Source of the DNA: Falsochrobactrum tianjinense | GTDB lineage: Bacteria > Pseudomonadota > Alphaproteobacteria > Rhizobiales > Rhizobiaceae | Direction of reading: 5' to 3' | NCBI RefSeq assembly: GCF_019100495.1 | Contig: NZ_JAHRVA010000001.1 | Span: forward strand, 998,597 to 1,062,596 | DNA length: 64,000 nt | The notes under the pieces: model-generated | Databases searched by the model: none | Told to the model about the DNA's origin: nothing | The model's input: the letters and a program-made list of their open reading frames with translations, nothing else | Translations under genes and position numbers: made by a program | In this document: in pieces, positions 50,210 through 59,345 of the stretch | Numbering within the stretch: the first letter of the stretch is position 1 | Layout: each line of letters begins with the position of its first letter

Positions 50210-51238
50210 TCAGTCGATCTCGAGAATGATCTTGCCGAATACGTCCCGGCCTTCCATGCGCTTCAGCGCCGTGTCGATGTCGTTGAAACCGACAACGGTG
50301 TCGATCACCGGATGCACGATGCCGCGCGCCATCTTCTGCATGGCGTCGGCCATGTTTTCCATGCGGCAGCCGAACGAACCGAAAATCTTGAGCTGCTGCT
50401 GGAAGAGCTGCATCAGGTTCATGCTCGTGGAAACACCCGAGGTGGAGCCGCAGGTGACGAGGCGCGCGCCGCGCTTCATGCAGAGCATCGAACCGGCCCA
50501 GGTGTCCGCGCCCACATGCTCGAACACCACATCCACGCCCTTCTTCTTGGTGAGTTTGCGCACTACGCCTTCGAAACGATCCTCGCGGTAGTTGATGACG
50601 TGATCGGCGCCCAGCGCCTTGGCTTTCTCGATCTTGTCGTCGGAGCCGACCGTCGTGATGACCGTGCAGCCCATCTTCTTGGCAAGCTGGATGGCCGCTG
50701 AGCCGATGCCCGAACCACCTGCCTGAACGAGAACGGTTTCGCCCGGTTCAAGCTTGGCGTTGTCGAACAGCATGTGCTCGACCGTGCCGAAAGTGACGGG
50801 CGCGACCGCAGCACCGATGGCGTCCACGCCGGGAGGGGCAGGAACAAGCAGGCGGGCTGGAAGATTCACGGCCTCGCAGGCAAAACCGTCGAGATGGAAA
50901 CCGTGCACGCCGCCGACATGCTCGCACAGATTGTCACGGCCTTCACGGCAGGCGCGGCAAAGACCGCAGGTGCGCGCACCGTAAATCGAGACGAGCTGCC
51001 CCGGCAGAAGGCTTGAAACGCCCGGGCCGACAGCATCGACGACACCGGAAGCTTCCGCGCCGATCACCAGCGGCATCTTGCGCTTGGCAAAAGCCATGCC
51101 GCGCCAGCCCCATACGTCGATATGATTGAGCGCGACAGCCTTGATCCTCACGGTAACTTCGCCAATGCCGGGGGCGGGCGGCGGAGTAATGTCGGTGATT
51201 TCAAGGCGACGATCGTCGAGTAGCTGCAAGGCGCGCAT
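50210..51238 (-). CDS. Zinc-binding dehydrogenase of the VLCFA cluster
   Basis: 342 aa medium-chain dehydrogenase/reductase. The catalytic zinc domain and the four-cysteine structural loop CGLCRACREGRDNLC (about 94-108) are both present, and QAGGSGIGSAAIQLAKKMG is the nucleotide-binding Rossmann motif (about 160-178). In rhizobia this position holds the adh2XL gene. It may act on the long-chain keto or enoyl intermediate or in making the omega-1 oxygen function; that is not proven. ATG 51238 follows AAAGGAACCACC. Confidence 0.9.
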   Translation of the reverse strand: MRALQLLDDRRLEITDITPPPAPGIGEVTVRIKAVALNHIDVWGWRGMAFAKRKMPLVIGAEASGVVDAVGPGVSSLLPGQLVSIYGARTCGLCRACREGRDNLCEHVGGVHGFHLDGFACEAVNLPARLLVPAPPGVDAIGAAVAPVTFGTVEHMLFDNAKLEPGETVLVQAGGSGIGSAAIQLAKKMGCTVITTVGSDDKIEKAKALGADHVINYREDRFEGVVRKLTKKKGVDVVFEHVGADTWAGSMLCMKRGARLVTCGSTSGVSTSMNLMQLFQQQLKIFGSFGCRMENMADAMQKMARGIVHPVIDTVVGFNDIDTALKRMEGRDVFGKIILEID

Positions 51239-51315
51239 GGTGGTTCCTTTCATGGCATGATCCCGGATACGGCAAACCGTCCGGGATCATCAGGAATTTA
51301 TCTTTGTCGGACCGA

Positions 51316-52593
51316 TTAATTCGGATTTGCCGTCAAAACAAGGCTGGTATTCTGTCCGCCGAAGCCGAACGAATTGGAAAGCACGGCGGAAACTTCAGCC
51401 TGACGTTTCACATTCGGAACAACGTCGAGAGGAATGGCCGGGTCCGGGTTGTCGTAGTTGATGGTCGGGGGCAGGGTACCTGTCTGGATTGTCAGCAGCG
51501 AGAATACCGCTTCGATTGCGCCAGCCGCAGTGAGGGTATGGCCGATCATCGACTTGTTGGAGGAAACGGGAATCGAGCCGAGACGTTCCCCGAATACGCT
51601 CGAAAGCGCCAGATATTCCATCTTGTCGTTTTCGGGTGTCGAGGTGCCATGCGCGTTGATATAGGAAATTTGGGTCTCGGTCAGACCGGCATCGGCGAGG
51701 GCCGCGCGCACGGTGCCAATTGCAGGCGATGCATCCGGCTTGGAGCGCGTGCGATGGAAGTCATCGGCTTTTTCGCCGCAACCAGCCAGAATGCCCAGCA
51801 CTTTGGCGCCGCGTGCAACAGCACTTTCTAGCGATTCCATGACGAGTGCGCCTGAACCTTCCGACATGGCGAAGCCGTCGCGGTCCTTGGAGAACGGCTT
51901 TGAAGCCTTTTCCGGCTTTTCGTTCTGGGTGGAAAGCGCGGACAACAGCGAGAAGCGGATCAGGGCTTCCGCTGAAACGGAACCGTCGGTTCCAATGGAA
52001 AGCACACGGTCGCTTTCACCGCGACGGATGGCTTCCACGCCAAGCTGGATGGCGGTTGCGCCGGAAGCGCACGCGGTCGAAAGCGTGATCGGCAGGCCGC
52101 GCGTGCCGAATATTTCCGACAGGCGTTCGGCGATGTAGCCGAACTGCGTCGTGTTGAAGAGCGCATCCTGACGGGCGCGACGGCAGGCTTCGAGCAGAAG
52201 CTGGTAGCTTGCCGGTCCTTCGTCTTTCACGCTGGCATCAAGTGCGAAGCGGCTCTTCCAGTCGAGTTCGACCGGGGGGGCGGCCAGAAACAGCGGGCCG
52301 CCGAAATCCGTCGTGGAAAGACCGGACTGAGCCACAGCTTCCTCACCGGCAAGGCGGGCCAGCGCCTCTGAAAGCGCTGAAGCGCCGACTTCGCTTTCCG
52401 GAAGAAAATCAACCGTACCGGAAAAACGCGTGTTCAGATTGTCGATGGGAAAACGGGTGATGGTGTGGATGCCCGACTGTCCGCCGGTCAGCGCGGCCCA
52501 GTTGTCTTCCTTGCCCTGGCCGAGGGAGGAAACAACGCCTGCACCTGTGATGGCGACGATGGGACGGCCCAGATGGTCTGTATATTTGCTCAT
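51316..52593 (-). CDS. Beta-ketoacyl-ACP synthase (FabF1XL type, active-site intact)
   Basis: 425 aa condensing enzyme with the full Cys-His-His triad: C175 in LSTACASGATAI, H315 in YINAHGTSTPEND and H352 in KSMIGHTLTAAGAIEAV. It should extend the acyl chain on AcpXL. It starts one nt after the stop of the adjacent partner ketosynthase gene, an arrangement like the KS-alpha/KS-beta pairs of type II polyketide synthases. Confidence 0.93.
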   Translation of the reverse strand: MSKYTDHLGRPIVAITGAGVVSSLGQGKEDNWAALTGGQSGIHTITRFPIDNLNTRFSGTVDFLPESEVGASALSEALARLAGEEAVAQSGLSTTDFGGPLFLAAPPVELDWKSRFALDASVKDEGPASYQLLLEACRRARQDALFNTTQFGYIAERLSEIFGTRGLPITLSTACASGATAIQLGVEAIRRGESDRVLSIGTDGSVSAEALIRFSLLSALSTQNEKPEKASKPFSKDRDGFAMSEGSGALVMESLESAVARGAKVLGILAGCGEKADDFHRTRSKPDASPAIGTVRAALADAGLTETQISYINAHGTSTPENDKMEYLALSSVFGERLGSIPVSSNKSMIGHTLTAAGAIEAVFSLLTIQTGTLPPTINYDNPDPAIPLDVVPNVKRQAEVSAVLSNSFGFGGQNTSLVLTANPN

Positions 52594-52594
52594 C

Positions 52595-53776
52595 TTATGC
52601 TCTCACCAGCTTTGCAGCGCCTTCGGCGCGCGTTGCCCCAATGGTGGTGACGATGGCCTCGTCGACCGTGCCGTCGACAGCCTTTTCGGAGGCGTCGAGC
52701 GGTGCGAAGGCTTCGCCCTTCCAGACGGAAATCGCCGCCAGCGCCAGCGCCAGCGGGAACTGCGCCTCGCGCAGGTGACCGGTCAGGCCGGATATACCGC
52801 GATAGGTCGCGGCAAGCCCGTCCAGTACCGACTTTTCAGCCCTGGTTGCTTCATGCGCGCCCGATGCACCGGAAATAACATAGGACGGCTCCTTGCCGCC
52901 ATTGGCCGCGAGGACCAGATCGCGCATCGTTTTGGCGAGATCCTGGCTGCTGCGGCGAACCTGCGCGCTTTCGATACCGGCGATCTCCGCATAGGCGCGT
53001 GCGCCGCGCTTTTGCGCATGTTCGGCATTTTCCAGAACAAGAAATACCCCGCCGGAACCTGAAATCATGCCGCCCCCGGCCGAACCGTCGCGCTGCCAGA
53101 GCGGAGCCCAGCCGTCGTGCTTGAGCAGGCCGCCCAGTTCATGGCCGAGAATCATGTCGAAATGTTCGGAATTGTAGGAGCCGCCGACGAGCGCATGCGT
53201 GCTCTGGCCGGTGCGGATGCGCGCCGCAGCTGTTTCGATTGCAGAAATGCCGGAGCCTTCCTCGCCCATAAAAGTACGGGAAGAGCCCGTCACCTTATGC
53301 ACGATGGAAATATTGCCTGCGAGCAGGTTGGAAAGCTGCGCAAGAAACAGGGTAGGGCGAAGCTCCGTCGAGAGTTTCTCGTTGAGCATGACGCCGCGAT
53401 CATTGCTGGTGCGGCCTTCTTCCAGAATCTGCATGTCGACGGTGATGTCGCGTTCGCCGCCGCCTGCGCCGACGACCATATCCATGGTCGCGCAAAGCGC
53501 TTCGTCGTCCTTCATGCCGGCGTCCTGCAACGCCAGTCCTGCTGCATAGGTGCCGAGACGCTGCCATGTTTCCATCTGGCGCTGGTCGCCACGCTTTGGA
53601 ATTTGCAGGCTCCAGTCTACTTCGCCGAGCGGGTGGACAGTGTAGGGAGCAAAGGCTTCGCTTTCGAGGCGTGGTTCTGCACCAGCCTTGGAATAGCTGT
53701 TCCAATGTGCTTCCACGCCTTCGCCTAGCGAAGAGATGATGCCGATGCCGGTGATGACGACTTTATTGCTTTGCAT
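52595..53776 (-). CDS. Beta-ketoacyl-ACP synthase-like protein without catalytic Cys (FabF2XL type)
   Basis: 393 aa with the thiolase-type condensing fold (KVVITGIGIISSLGEGVEAHW at the N-terminus). Aligning it by eye with the neighbour, the nucleophile position is Glu173 (FMGEEGSGISAIETA) and the first histidine is replaced by Gly303 (YVISGASGAHEATRA); only H334 in GLTGHLREA is kept. It therefore should not condense by itself and may be a chain-length-factor-like partner of the intact ketosynthase. In rhizobia the gene in this position is named fabF2XL. No strong Shine-Dalgarno is seen at 53776. Confidence 0.88.
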   Translation of the reverse strand: MQSNKVVITGIGIISSLGEGVEAHWNSYSKAGAEPRLESEAFAPYTVHPLGEVDWSLQIPKRGDQRQMETWQRLGTYAAGLALQDAGMKDDEALCATMDMVVGAGGGERDITVDMQILEEGRTSNDRGVMLNEKLSTELRPTLFLAQLSNLLAGNISIVHKVTGSSRTFMGEEGSGISAIETAAARIRTGQSTHALVGGSYNSEHFDMILGHELGGLLKHDGWAPLWQRDGSAGGGMISGSGGVFLVLENAEHAQKRGARAYAEIAGIESAQVRRSSQDLAKTMRDLVLAANGGKEPSYVISGASGAHEATRAEKSVLDGLAATYRGISGLTGHLREAQFPLALALAAISVWKGEAFAPLDASEKAVDGTVDEAIVTTIGATRAEGAAKLVRA

Positions 53777-53873
53777 GGTTCGGTTCTGTCCGTGGATTCT
53801 GCGAGTGATCCAGAAACGGAATCAGGGCGAACACGGATGTTCACCCTTCAATACCGTCAGCTTGCGTGCCGGT

Positions 53874-54155
53874 TCAGCCTTTCTTGGCCGCAACCAATTC
53901 GTCGATTTTGGCGCAGAGGTTCTTCAGAACGAAATATTCTTCTGTCGGAGCCTTGCCTTCGTTCACTTCCTGCGTCCATTGTTCCAGCGGAATTTTGATG
54001 CCGAAAGCTTTATCGATAGCGAACACGATGTCGAGGAAATCGAGGCTGTCTATGCCCAGATCATCGATTGTGTGGCTATCCGGCGTGATTGTATCACGGT
54101 CGATTTCGCTCGTTTCGGCGATGATGTCGGCGACTTTGTCAAAAGTAGAGGACAA
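53874..54155 (-). CDS. acpXL: Acyl carrier protein AcpXL
   Basis: 93 aa specialised carrier for the very-long-chain hydroxy fatty acid of lipid A. The 4'-phosphopantetheine serine is S37 in [16 protein letters not shown], and the sequence is nearly that of rhizobial AcpXL ([18 protein letters not shown]). The start is TTG with AAAGGA 8 nt upstream; no ATG is available at the family start. It leads the cluster acpXL-fabF2-fabF1-adh-lpxXL. The 97-nt gap to the next gene cannot hold the fabZ homologue found here in rhizobia. Confidence 0.95.
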   Translation of the reverse strand: MSSTFDKVADIIAETSEIDRDTITPDSHTIDDLGIDSLDFLDIVFAIDKAFGIKIPLEQWTQEVNEGKAPTEEYFVLKNLCAKIDELVAAKKG

Positions 54156-54493
54156 ATTTCGATTCCTTTATTCTGGCGATGCCGCAAAAGGCATGCGTCT
54201 GAGTATCTGCGCGTGTCTAGCGCTTTTCCCGTGATAGGGAAAGTCATATTGCTTTCACGTTCACCGGGATTTCTAGCGCATATAAGGCGCGTGACATGTG
54301 AAGCGCAACATAAAGCGGATTACAAAATTTTGAAATGTCCTTCGCTGAGGGCCAAAAAAACAAGCATATAGGCCTCCATACAGTGCGAAACGCCGTTCGC
54401 TACCATTGATTTGAACGACACTCCCTTGCTTCGCGCGCCAGGATGCGTCTTGATAGGGACCCCAATTCATCGGGTTCATTACAGGCGGCTATC
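54156..54493. other. Divergent spacer between acpXL and galM
   Basis: About 340 bp including an in-frame stretch that would extend GalM. It must hold the acpXL promoter. No repeat or RNA gene is recognised. Confidence 0.45.
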
Positions 54494-55510
54494 GTGACAT
54501 CGGGAATTTTTGGATATGCACCGGACGGACAAGCGGTTCACCGCCTGACAATCGCCAACGGCCCGCTTGAGGCAAAGATTATCACATGGGGCGCGGCCAT
54601 TCAGGATTTACGCATGAAGGGCCATGACGCCCCGCTGGTAATTGGCTATCGTGATTTTGCCGATTACCCGGCGCATTCGCCGCATCTTGGTGCGATTGCC
54701 GGGCGCTTCTCAAATCGTATCCGCAATGCGTGCTTTGAACTGGATGGCCATATTTACGAGGTCGAAGCTAACCTGAAGGGGCGGCATAATATCCATGGCG
54801 GCTCCAAAGGGCTGGGAAAGCGCGTCTGGAAAGTGGCCAGCACCGGCCCCGATTTTGTAACGCTTGCAACCATGGCCGCCGATGGCGAAATGGGCTTTCC
54901 GGGCAATCTGAACGTGCATTGCACCTATATGCTCAATGCCGATAGCACCTTGATCGTGCGCCTTGAGGCTGTGACCGACAGGCCGACGATCTGCAATCTT
55001 CTCCATCACAGCTATTTCAATCTCGATGATGGCGGCGAAAGCGATATTCTCGATCACGAAGTGAAAATCGAGGCCGACGCCTATATGCCGGTCGACGAAG
55101 ATCTCATTCCCGATGGCCGCGTTTTGCCAGTCCGGGGAACGCCCTATGATTTTCGTAATTTCCGGTCAGTTCGTTACGAGGAGAACGGCGAGCACATCAA
55201 GTATGATAATAATTTCTGCCTTGCCGCCTCGCGCGGGCCGCTACGCCCCTGCGCTTCCGTGAAAGCGGCCCGTTCCAGCATAAGGCTCGACATCGCCACC
55301 ACGGAACCCGGTGTACAGTTTTATGCGGGCAACACCATGGGCAAGGATTGTATCGGCCTGACCGGCAGGCCCTATGGCGACCACGCCGGGCTCTGCCTTG
55401 AGCCGCAGGTCTGGCCGGGATCGCTCGAATATCCTTATTTTCCGCAGGCTATATTGCGTCCGGGCGAGGTCTACGCCCAGACGAGCCACTATACGTTTAG
55501 TCGGGGTTAG
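54494..55510 (+). CDS. galM: Aldose 1-epimerase (galactose mutarotase family)
   Basis: 338 aa beta-sandwich protein that interconverts alpha and beta anomers of sugars. Catalytic residues are visible: His in RHNIHGGSKGLGKRVW, His in LLHHSYFNLDD and Glu in GLCLEPQVWPGSLEYP. GTG 54494 (VTSGIFGYAPDGQ) has AGGCGG five nt upstream and suits the family; an ATG at 54443 adds 17 residues without a ribosome-binding site. Convergent with kdgK, four nt apart. Confidence 0.88.
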   Translation: MTSGIFGYAPDGQAVHRLTIANGPLEAKIITWGAAIQDLRMKGHDAPLVIGYRDFADYPAHSPHLGAIAGRFSNRIRNACFELDGHIYEVEANLKGRHNIHGGSKGLGKRVWKVASTGPDFVTLATMAADGEMGFPGNLNVHCTYMLNADSTLIVRLEAVTDRPTICNLLHHSYFNLDDGGESDILDHEVKIEADAYMPVDEDLIPDGRVLPVRGTPYDFRNFRSVRYEENGEHIKYDNNFCLAASRGPLRPCASVKAARSSIRLDIATTEPGVQFYAGNTMGKDCIGLTGRPYGDHAGLCLEPQVWPGSLEYPYFPQAILRPGEVYAQTSHYTFSRG

Positions 55511-55514
55511 GGGC

Positions 55515-56444
55515 TCAGCCAGCAAACGCAGCCCGTGCGGTTTCCATGGGTGCAAGCGCACCGCGAATCTCGACGACGCGCGCGGCGACCGCGTGTGCCT
55601 TTTGCGCTGCTTCCACGGGTGACAAGCCTTTCAGGCGCGCCGCGAGATAACCGCCGTTGAAACTGTCGCCCGCGCCAGTCGTGTCGACCGCATCGGCCTT
55701 GGCGGACGGGACCAGCACGCGCTCCCCATTGGCAAGGATAAGGGCTGGCTCGGTGCCGTCCTTAACGACGATTTCCTTCACGCCCAGACCTTGCAGTCTT
55801 TGCGCGCAAGCGTCGGCGTCTTTATCGCCAAAAAGCGCCTGTTCATCGGGGAAGGTCGGCAATGCGATATCGGCAAGCCGCATGGCTTCGTTGATCGTCT
55901 TTTGCGCCGCCTCACGGTCGGGCCAGAGTTGATGGCGGTAGTTTGGATCGAAAGCGATTTTTGAACCTTCGGAGCGGCATTCACGCAGGACTTCAAAGAA
56001 AGTTTTGCGATGTTCAGGGAAAATCACTGCCACCGAAATCCCTGAAAAATAGATGATGTCACGCCCTGAAAGGCTGCTTTTTAACACATCGCGGTTGCTT
56101 GCAAGCCGCCGGGCTGCGGCGTCACTGCGCCAATAGGTGAAGGAGCGCTCCGCGCCATTGAGCGTGATGGCGTAAAGGCCGGGATGGACGCCCTTGATTG
56201 TTGGGCTATGAGCAGTACCGATTCCATGGGACTGGAAAAAGGCGCGCTGTTTTTGCGAAAAATCATCCTCGCCGAAAGCACTCACATATTCCACTGGATA
56301 GGATTGATTCGTCAGGGCGCGCATATACCAGGCGGTGTTCAATGTGTCGCCGGCAAATCCCATGCGCCATTGATCGCCGCTATTGCCCGAAAGCTCGATC
56401 ATGCATTCTCCGATGGATGCAAAACCGCCTTTACCGTCGCCCAT
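55515..56444 (-). CDS. kdgK: PfkB-family sugar kinase, probable 2-keto-3-deoxygluconate kinase
   Basis: 309 aa ribokinase fold. FASIGECMIEL at the N-terminus, and DTTGAGDSFNGGYLAA (about 255-270) with the catalytic aspartate and anion hole. The GGDT-like region AGDTLNTAWYMRAL fits KDG kinases, which feed the Entner-Doudoroff pathway. The ATG follows CAGGAGGCACACGGAT, a strong Shine-Dalgarno. Adjacent galM would support sugar metabolism. Confidence 0.9.
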   Translation of the reverse strand: MGDGKGGFASIGECMIELSGNSGDQWRMGFAGDTLNTAWYMRALTNQSYPVEYVSAFGEDDFSQKQRAFFQSHGIGTAHSPTIKGVHPGLYAITLNGAERSFTYWRSDAAARRLASNRDVLKSSLSGRDIIYFSGISVAVIFPEHRKTFFEVLRECRSEGSKIAFDPNYRHQLWPDREAAQKTINEAMRLADIALPTFPDEQALFGDKDADACAQRLQGLGVKEIVVKDGTEPALILANGERVLVPSAKADAVDTTGAGDSFNGGYLAARLKGLSPVEAAQKAHAVAARVVEIRGALAPMETARAAFAG

Positions 56445-56591
56445 ATCCGTGTGCCTCCTGTTAATTACGCGTGTACGCCTATACGAAATTGCTGCGATGT
56501 AAAATCATCTCGTGAAAAATTCTGCTGTCACGCGGCCTTTATCGACTTGCCACATTCCGCGTGTAACGATCCCGCGAGAAAAGGAATCACC

Positions 56592-57323
56592 ATGCGTTAT
56601 GCGATTTATTTCACGCCGCCTTCCAGCGACGCGCTTTTGAAAGTGGCTGCCAACTGGCTGGGCCGGGATGCATTCAGCGGCGAGCCGGTCAAGCGACCGG
56701 CGATTCGCGCGCTTTCAGCCGAGGAAATCGCGTGCCTTACCGAAGAGCCGCGCCGTTATGGTTTTCACGCTACCCTCAAGGCACCGTTCCGGCTCGATGA
56801 CGCCTTTGAAGAAAGCGATCTTCTGTCGGCGTTGATGCATTTTGCTTCGCTGACTGCGCCAGTCGTGATTCCACGCTTGAAGCTTCGGGCGCTCGGCCCC
56901 TTTTTTGCGCTGGTCCCCCAGGAGCCGGTGGCGGCTCTCAACCAGTTGGCTAATGATGTCGTGGTGTCGTTGGACCGTTTTCGCGCCTCACTAAGGGACA
57001 TGGAAGTTGCCCGTCGACGCCCGGAGCGACTCAGCGAGCAGCAGCGGCACAATCTTGAGCGCTGGGGCTATCCCTATGTGTTTGAGGAGTTTCGTTTTCA
57101 TATGACGCTGACAGGGCCTGTCGAGGAAAAGAATCGGCCCCACGTTGAACGTATCTTGCACGATTTTTTTGCACCCGTTCTGGATGAGACGGTCGAGATT
57201 GCAAATCTTGCCCTGTTCATGGAGCCTGAACCGGGTGCTCCGTTCGAGATTCATTCGCTGCATCCCATGACCGGTGGTACAAGGATGGCGAAGCCGCCTT
57301 CACGGGCTGTTGGGAGACTTTGA
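56592..57323 (+). CDS. DUF1045 family protein (2H phosphoesterase-like, phosphonate metabolism)
   Basis: 243 aa. Two H-x-T motifs, YGFHATLKAPF (about 57-67) and FRFHMTLTGPV (about 170-180), mark the 2H phosphoesterase fold. DUF1045 genes are often found with the carbon-phosphorus lyase genes and may act on cyclic ribose phosphate intermediates; this is inference. ATG 56592 follows AAAGGAATCACC; the frame is open upstream but overlaps the kdgK promoter. It ends 3 nt before phnM. Confidence 0.88.
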   Translation: MRYAIYFTPPSSDALLKVAANWLGRDAFSGEPVKRPAIRALSAEEIACLTEEPRRYGFHATLKAPFRLDDAFEESDLLSALMHFASLTAPVVIPRLKLRALGPFFALVPQEPVAALNQLANDVVVSLDRFRASLRDMEVARRRPERLSEQQRHNLERWGYPYVFEEFRFHMTLTGPVEEKNRPHVERILHDFFAPVLDETVEIANLALFMEPEPGAPFEIHSLHPMTGGTRMAKPPSRAVGRL

Positions 57324-57326
57324 CGG

Positions 57327-58466
57327 ATGGTAACTGAAACAGTTCTTAAAAATGCACGTATCGTTCTGCCCGACGAAGTGGTTGAGGGGGCTATAAAGAT
57401 TGTCGATGGCAATATCGTTGATATAGCATCCGGTCCCACCGAAACCGGCAAGGACATGGAAGGCGATTACCTGACGCCGGGGTTGGTCGAACTGCACACC
57501 GACCATCTCGAAGGCCATTATGCACCACGCCCGAAAGTGCGCTGGAATCCGATTGCCGCCGTACAGGCGCACGACGCCCAAATCGCGGCTTCCGGCATTA
57601 CGACTGTCTTCGACGCGCTGCGCATCGGTTTTGACGAGGAAGCGCAGACCGGTATTGAGGATATGCGCAAGCTTTCATCAGCAATCGCCGAAGGCCGGGA
57701 AGCTGGACGCCTGCGCGCCGATCACTTTCTGCATCTGCGTTGTGAGGTTTCTGCCCCCGATTGTCAGAGCGCTTTTGAACGCTTCGGCAATCATCCGCTC
57801 GTCAGGCTCGTTTCCCTGATGGACCACGCGCCGGGGCAACGCCAGTTTACGGATATCGAGACTTACAAGCTTTATTATATGCGCAAGCTCAAAGTGTCAG
57901 AGGAAGAGTTCCGGCTCTATTGCGAAAAGCGCATGCAGCAGTCGCAGCAATATTCAACGCCGACCCGTAAGGCGATAGCCGCGGCCTGCCGTGAACGCGG
58001 TGTCATTCTTGCCAGCCACGACGACGCGACGGCGGAGCATGTCGCGGAGGCGAGTGCGCAAGGTATCCGCGTAGCCGAGTTCCCGACCACGCATCTGGCC
58101 GCGAAAGCCTCTAAAGAATCGGGCCTGTCGGTTTTGATGGGTGCGCCCAATATCGTGCGCGGCGGTTCACATTCGGGCAATGTTTCGGCCCGCGAACTGG
58201 CGGAAGCCGGTTATCTCGACATTATCTCGTCCGATTATATTCCGGCGAGCATGATGCAATCGGCCTTTTTTCTCTCTGATGTGGCTGAGGAAATCTCGCT
58301 GCCGCAGGCAATCCGTTTCGTATCTGCCAATCCCGCAAAAGCTGTTGGCTTTGAGGACCGGGGCGAGATCGTGACAGGTAAGCGCGCCGATCTGGTGCGA
58401 GTACAGGTGGCTGATCATGTACCAATCATCCGCACGGTTTGGCGGGAAGGGCGGCGCGTGATCTAA
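57327..58466 (+). CDS. phnM: Alpha-D-ribose 1-methylphosphonate 5-triphosphate diphosphatase
   Basis: 379 aa amidohydrolase that removes pyrophosphate from the triphosphate intermediate of carbon-phosphorus lyase. Metal ligands are in ELHTDHLEGHYAPR (about 54-67), and DHAPGQRQF and ASHDDATAEHV supply further conserved residues. The other C-P lyase genes (phnGHIJKL) are not in this window, so the pair DUF1045-phnM is a split-off part. The 3' end overlaps the convergent HAD gene by 4 nt. Confidence 0.94.
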   Translation: MVTETVLKNARIVLPDEVVEGAIKIVDGNIVDIASGPTETGKDMEGDYLTPGLVELHTDHLEGHYAPRPKVRWNPIAAVQAHDAQIAASGITTVFDALRIGFDEEAQTGIEDMRKLSSAIAEGREAGRLRADHFLHLRCEVSAPDCQSAFERFGNHPLVRLVSLMDHAPGQRQFTDIETYKLYYMRKLKVSEEEFRLYCEKRMQQSQQYSTPTRKAIAAACRERGVILASHDDATAEHVAEASAQGIRVAEFPTTHLAAKASKESGLSVLMGAPNIVRGGSHSGNVSARELAEAGYLDIISSDYIPASMMQSAFFLSDVAEEISLPQAIRFVSANPAKAVGFEDRGEIVTGKRADLVRVQVADHVPIIRTVWREGRRVI

Positions 58467-59131
58467 TCAGCTTGCCGGATAGATAGCTTGCCCGTGCTGC
58501 CCACGCTCAGTTGAAGTTCGTGATAGCTGTCAATGCTTTTGTGAGAGGTTTGCGGTGCATGCGGATGCGTGGCGGTCACGACTATAACGCTGGCGCCAGC
58601 CGTTTCCCCGGCCACAATGCCCGCCGCAGCGTCCTCGAAAACAAGGCAGTTGCGGGGATCGAAACCAAGCCTCTTGGCCCCAAGCTGAAAACATTCGGGG
58701 CTAGGCTTGCCCCGCTCCACGTCTTCGGCGGAGACGATGTTCTGCGGCATTGCCAGTCCAGCGGCCCCAAGGCGGCGGCGCGCCAGTTCCAGCGGCGCGG
58801 AGGTAACGATTGCCCAGCGGTCTTTCGGCAGGGAGGCGAGGAATTCCGGTGCGCCGTCAATAGGCACGATACCGTCGAGATCGGCCATTTCCGCTTCGAG
58901 CAGAATTTTCGCTTCACGCGCGGGGTCGAGATGGGGTAATCCGAGCCTGCACACGGTCTCGACGGCGCGAACACCATGAACGGTCGGCACGAATGTGACC
59001 GGATCGATGCCGTGGCGCTCGGCCCATGCACCCCAGACACGCTCCGTCGCCTCAATCGAACTCAGGATGGTTCCATCCATATCGAACAGAAACGCGTCGA
59101 AAGGCTTGTCGAAGGGGGAGAGTGAGCTCAC
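58463..59131 (-). CDS. HAD-IA family hydrolase (sugar-phosphatase-like)
   Basis: 222 aa phosphatase. The nucleophile motif is FLFDMDGTILSS, motif II VTSAPLE, motif III lysine GKPSPECF and motif IV VFEDAAAGI. The cap type resembles 2-deoxyglucose-6-phosphate or sugar/polyol phosphatases. GTG 59131 with CAAGGATTTTCAGC upstream is preferred; an ATG at 59179 (16 residues longer) has no ribosome-binding site but is possible. Substrate unknown. Confidence 0.87.
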   Translation of the reverse strand: MSSLSPFDKPFDAFLFDMDGTILSSIEATERVWGAWAERHGIDPVTFVPTVHGVRAVETVCRLGLPHLDPAREAKILLEAEMADLDGIVPIDGAPEFLASLPKDRWAIVTSAPLELARRRLGAAGLAMPQNIVSAEDVERGKPSPECFQLGAKRLGFDPRNCLVFEDAAAGIVAGETAGASVIVVTATHPHAPQTSHKSIDSYHELQLSVGSTGKLSIRQAD

Positions 59132-59345
59132 GCTGAAAATCCTTGCATTTCCATGACGGGAATCGGGTGAATTAATCATACCGTGTAAAATGGTCGAAAG
59201 TCACATATATCGGCCTATACGCCCAAAGCCTAATGCAGCGATCGTCATAAGCTTGAACATTTCCCCGCTTTGTGGCTTTTTGCACCCACTTGATGGCGTG
59301 CCCGTAAACGGAGGCCTGAATCGCATTGTCAGGATTGTTGTTTAA

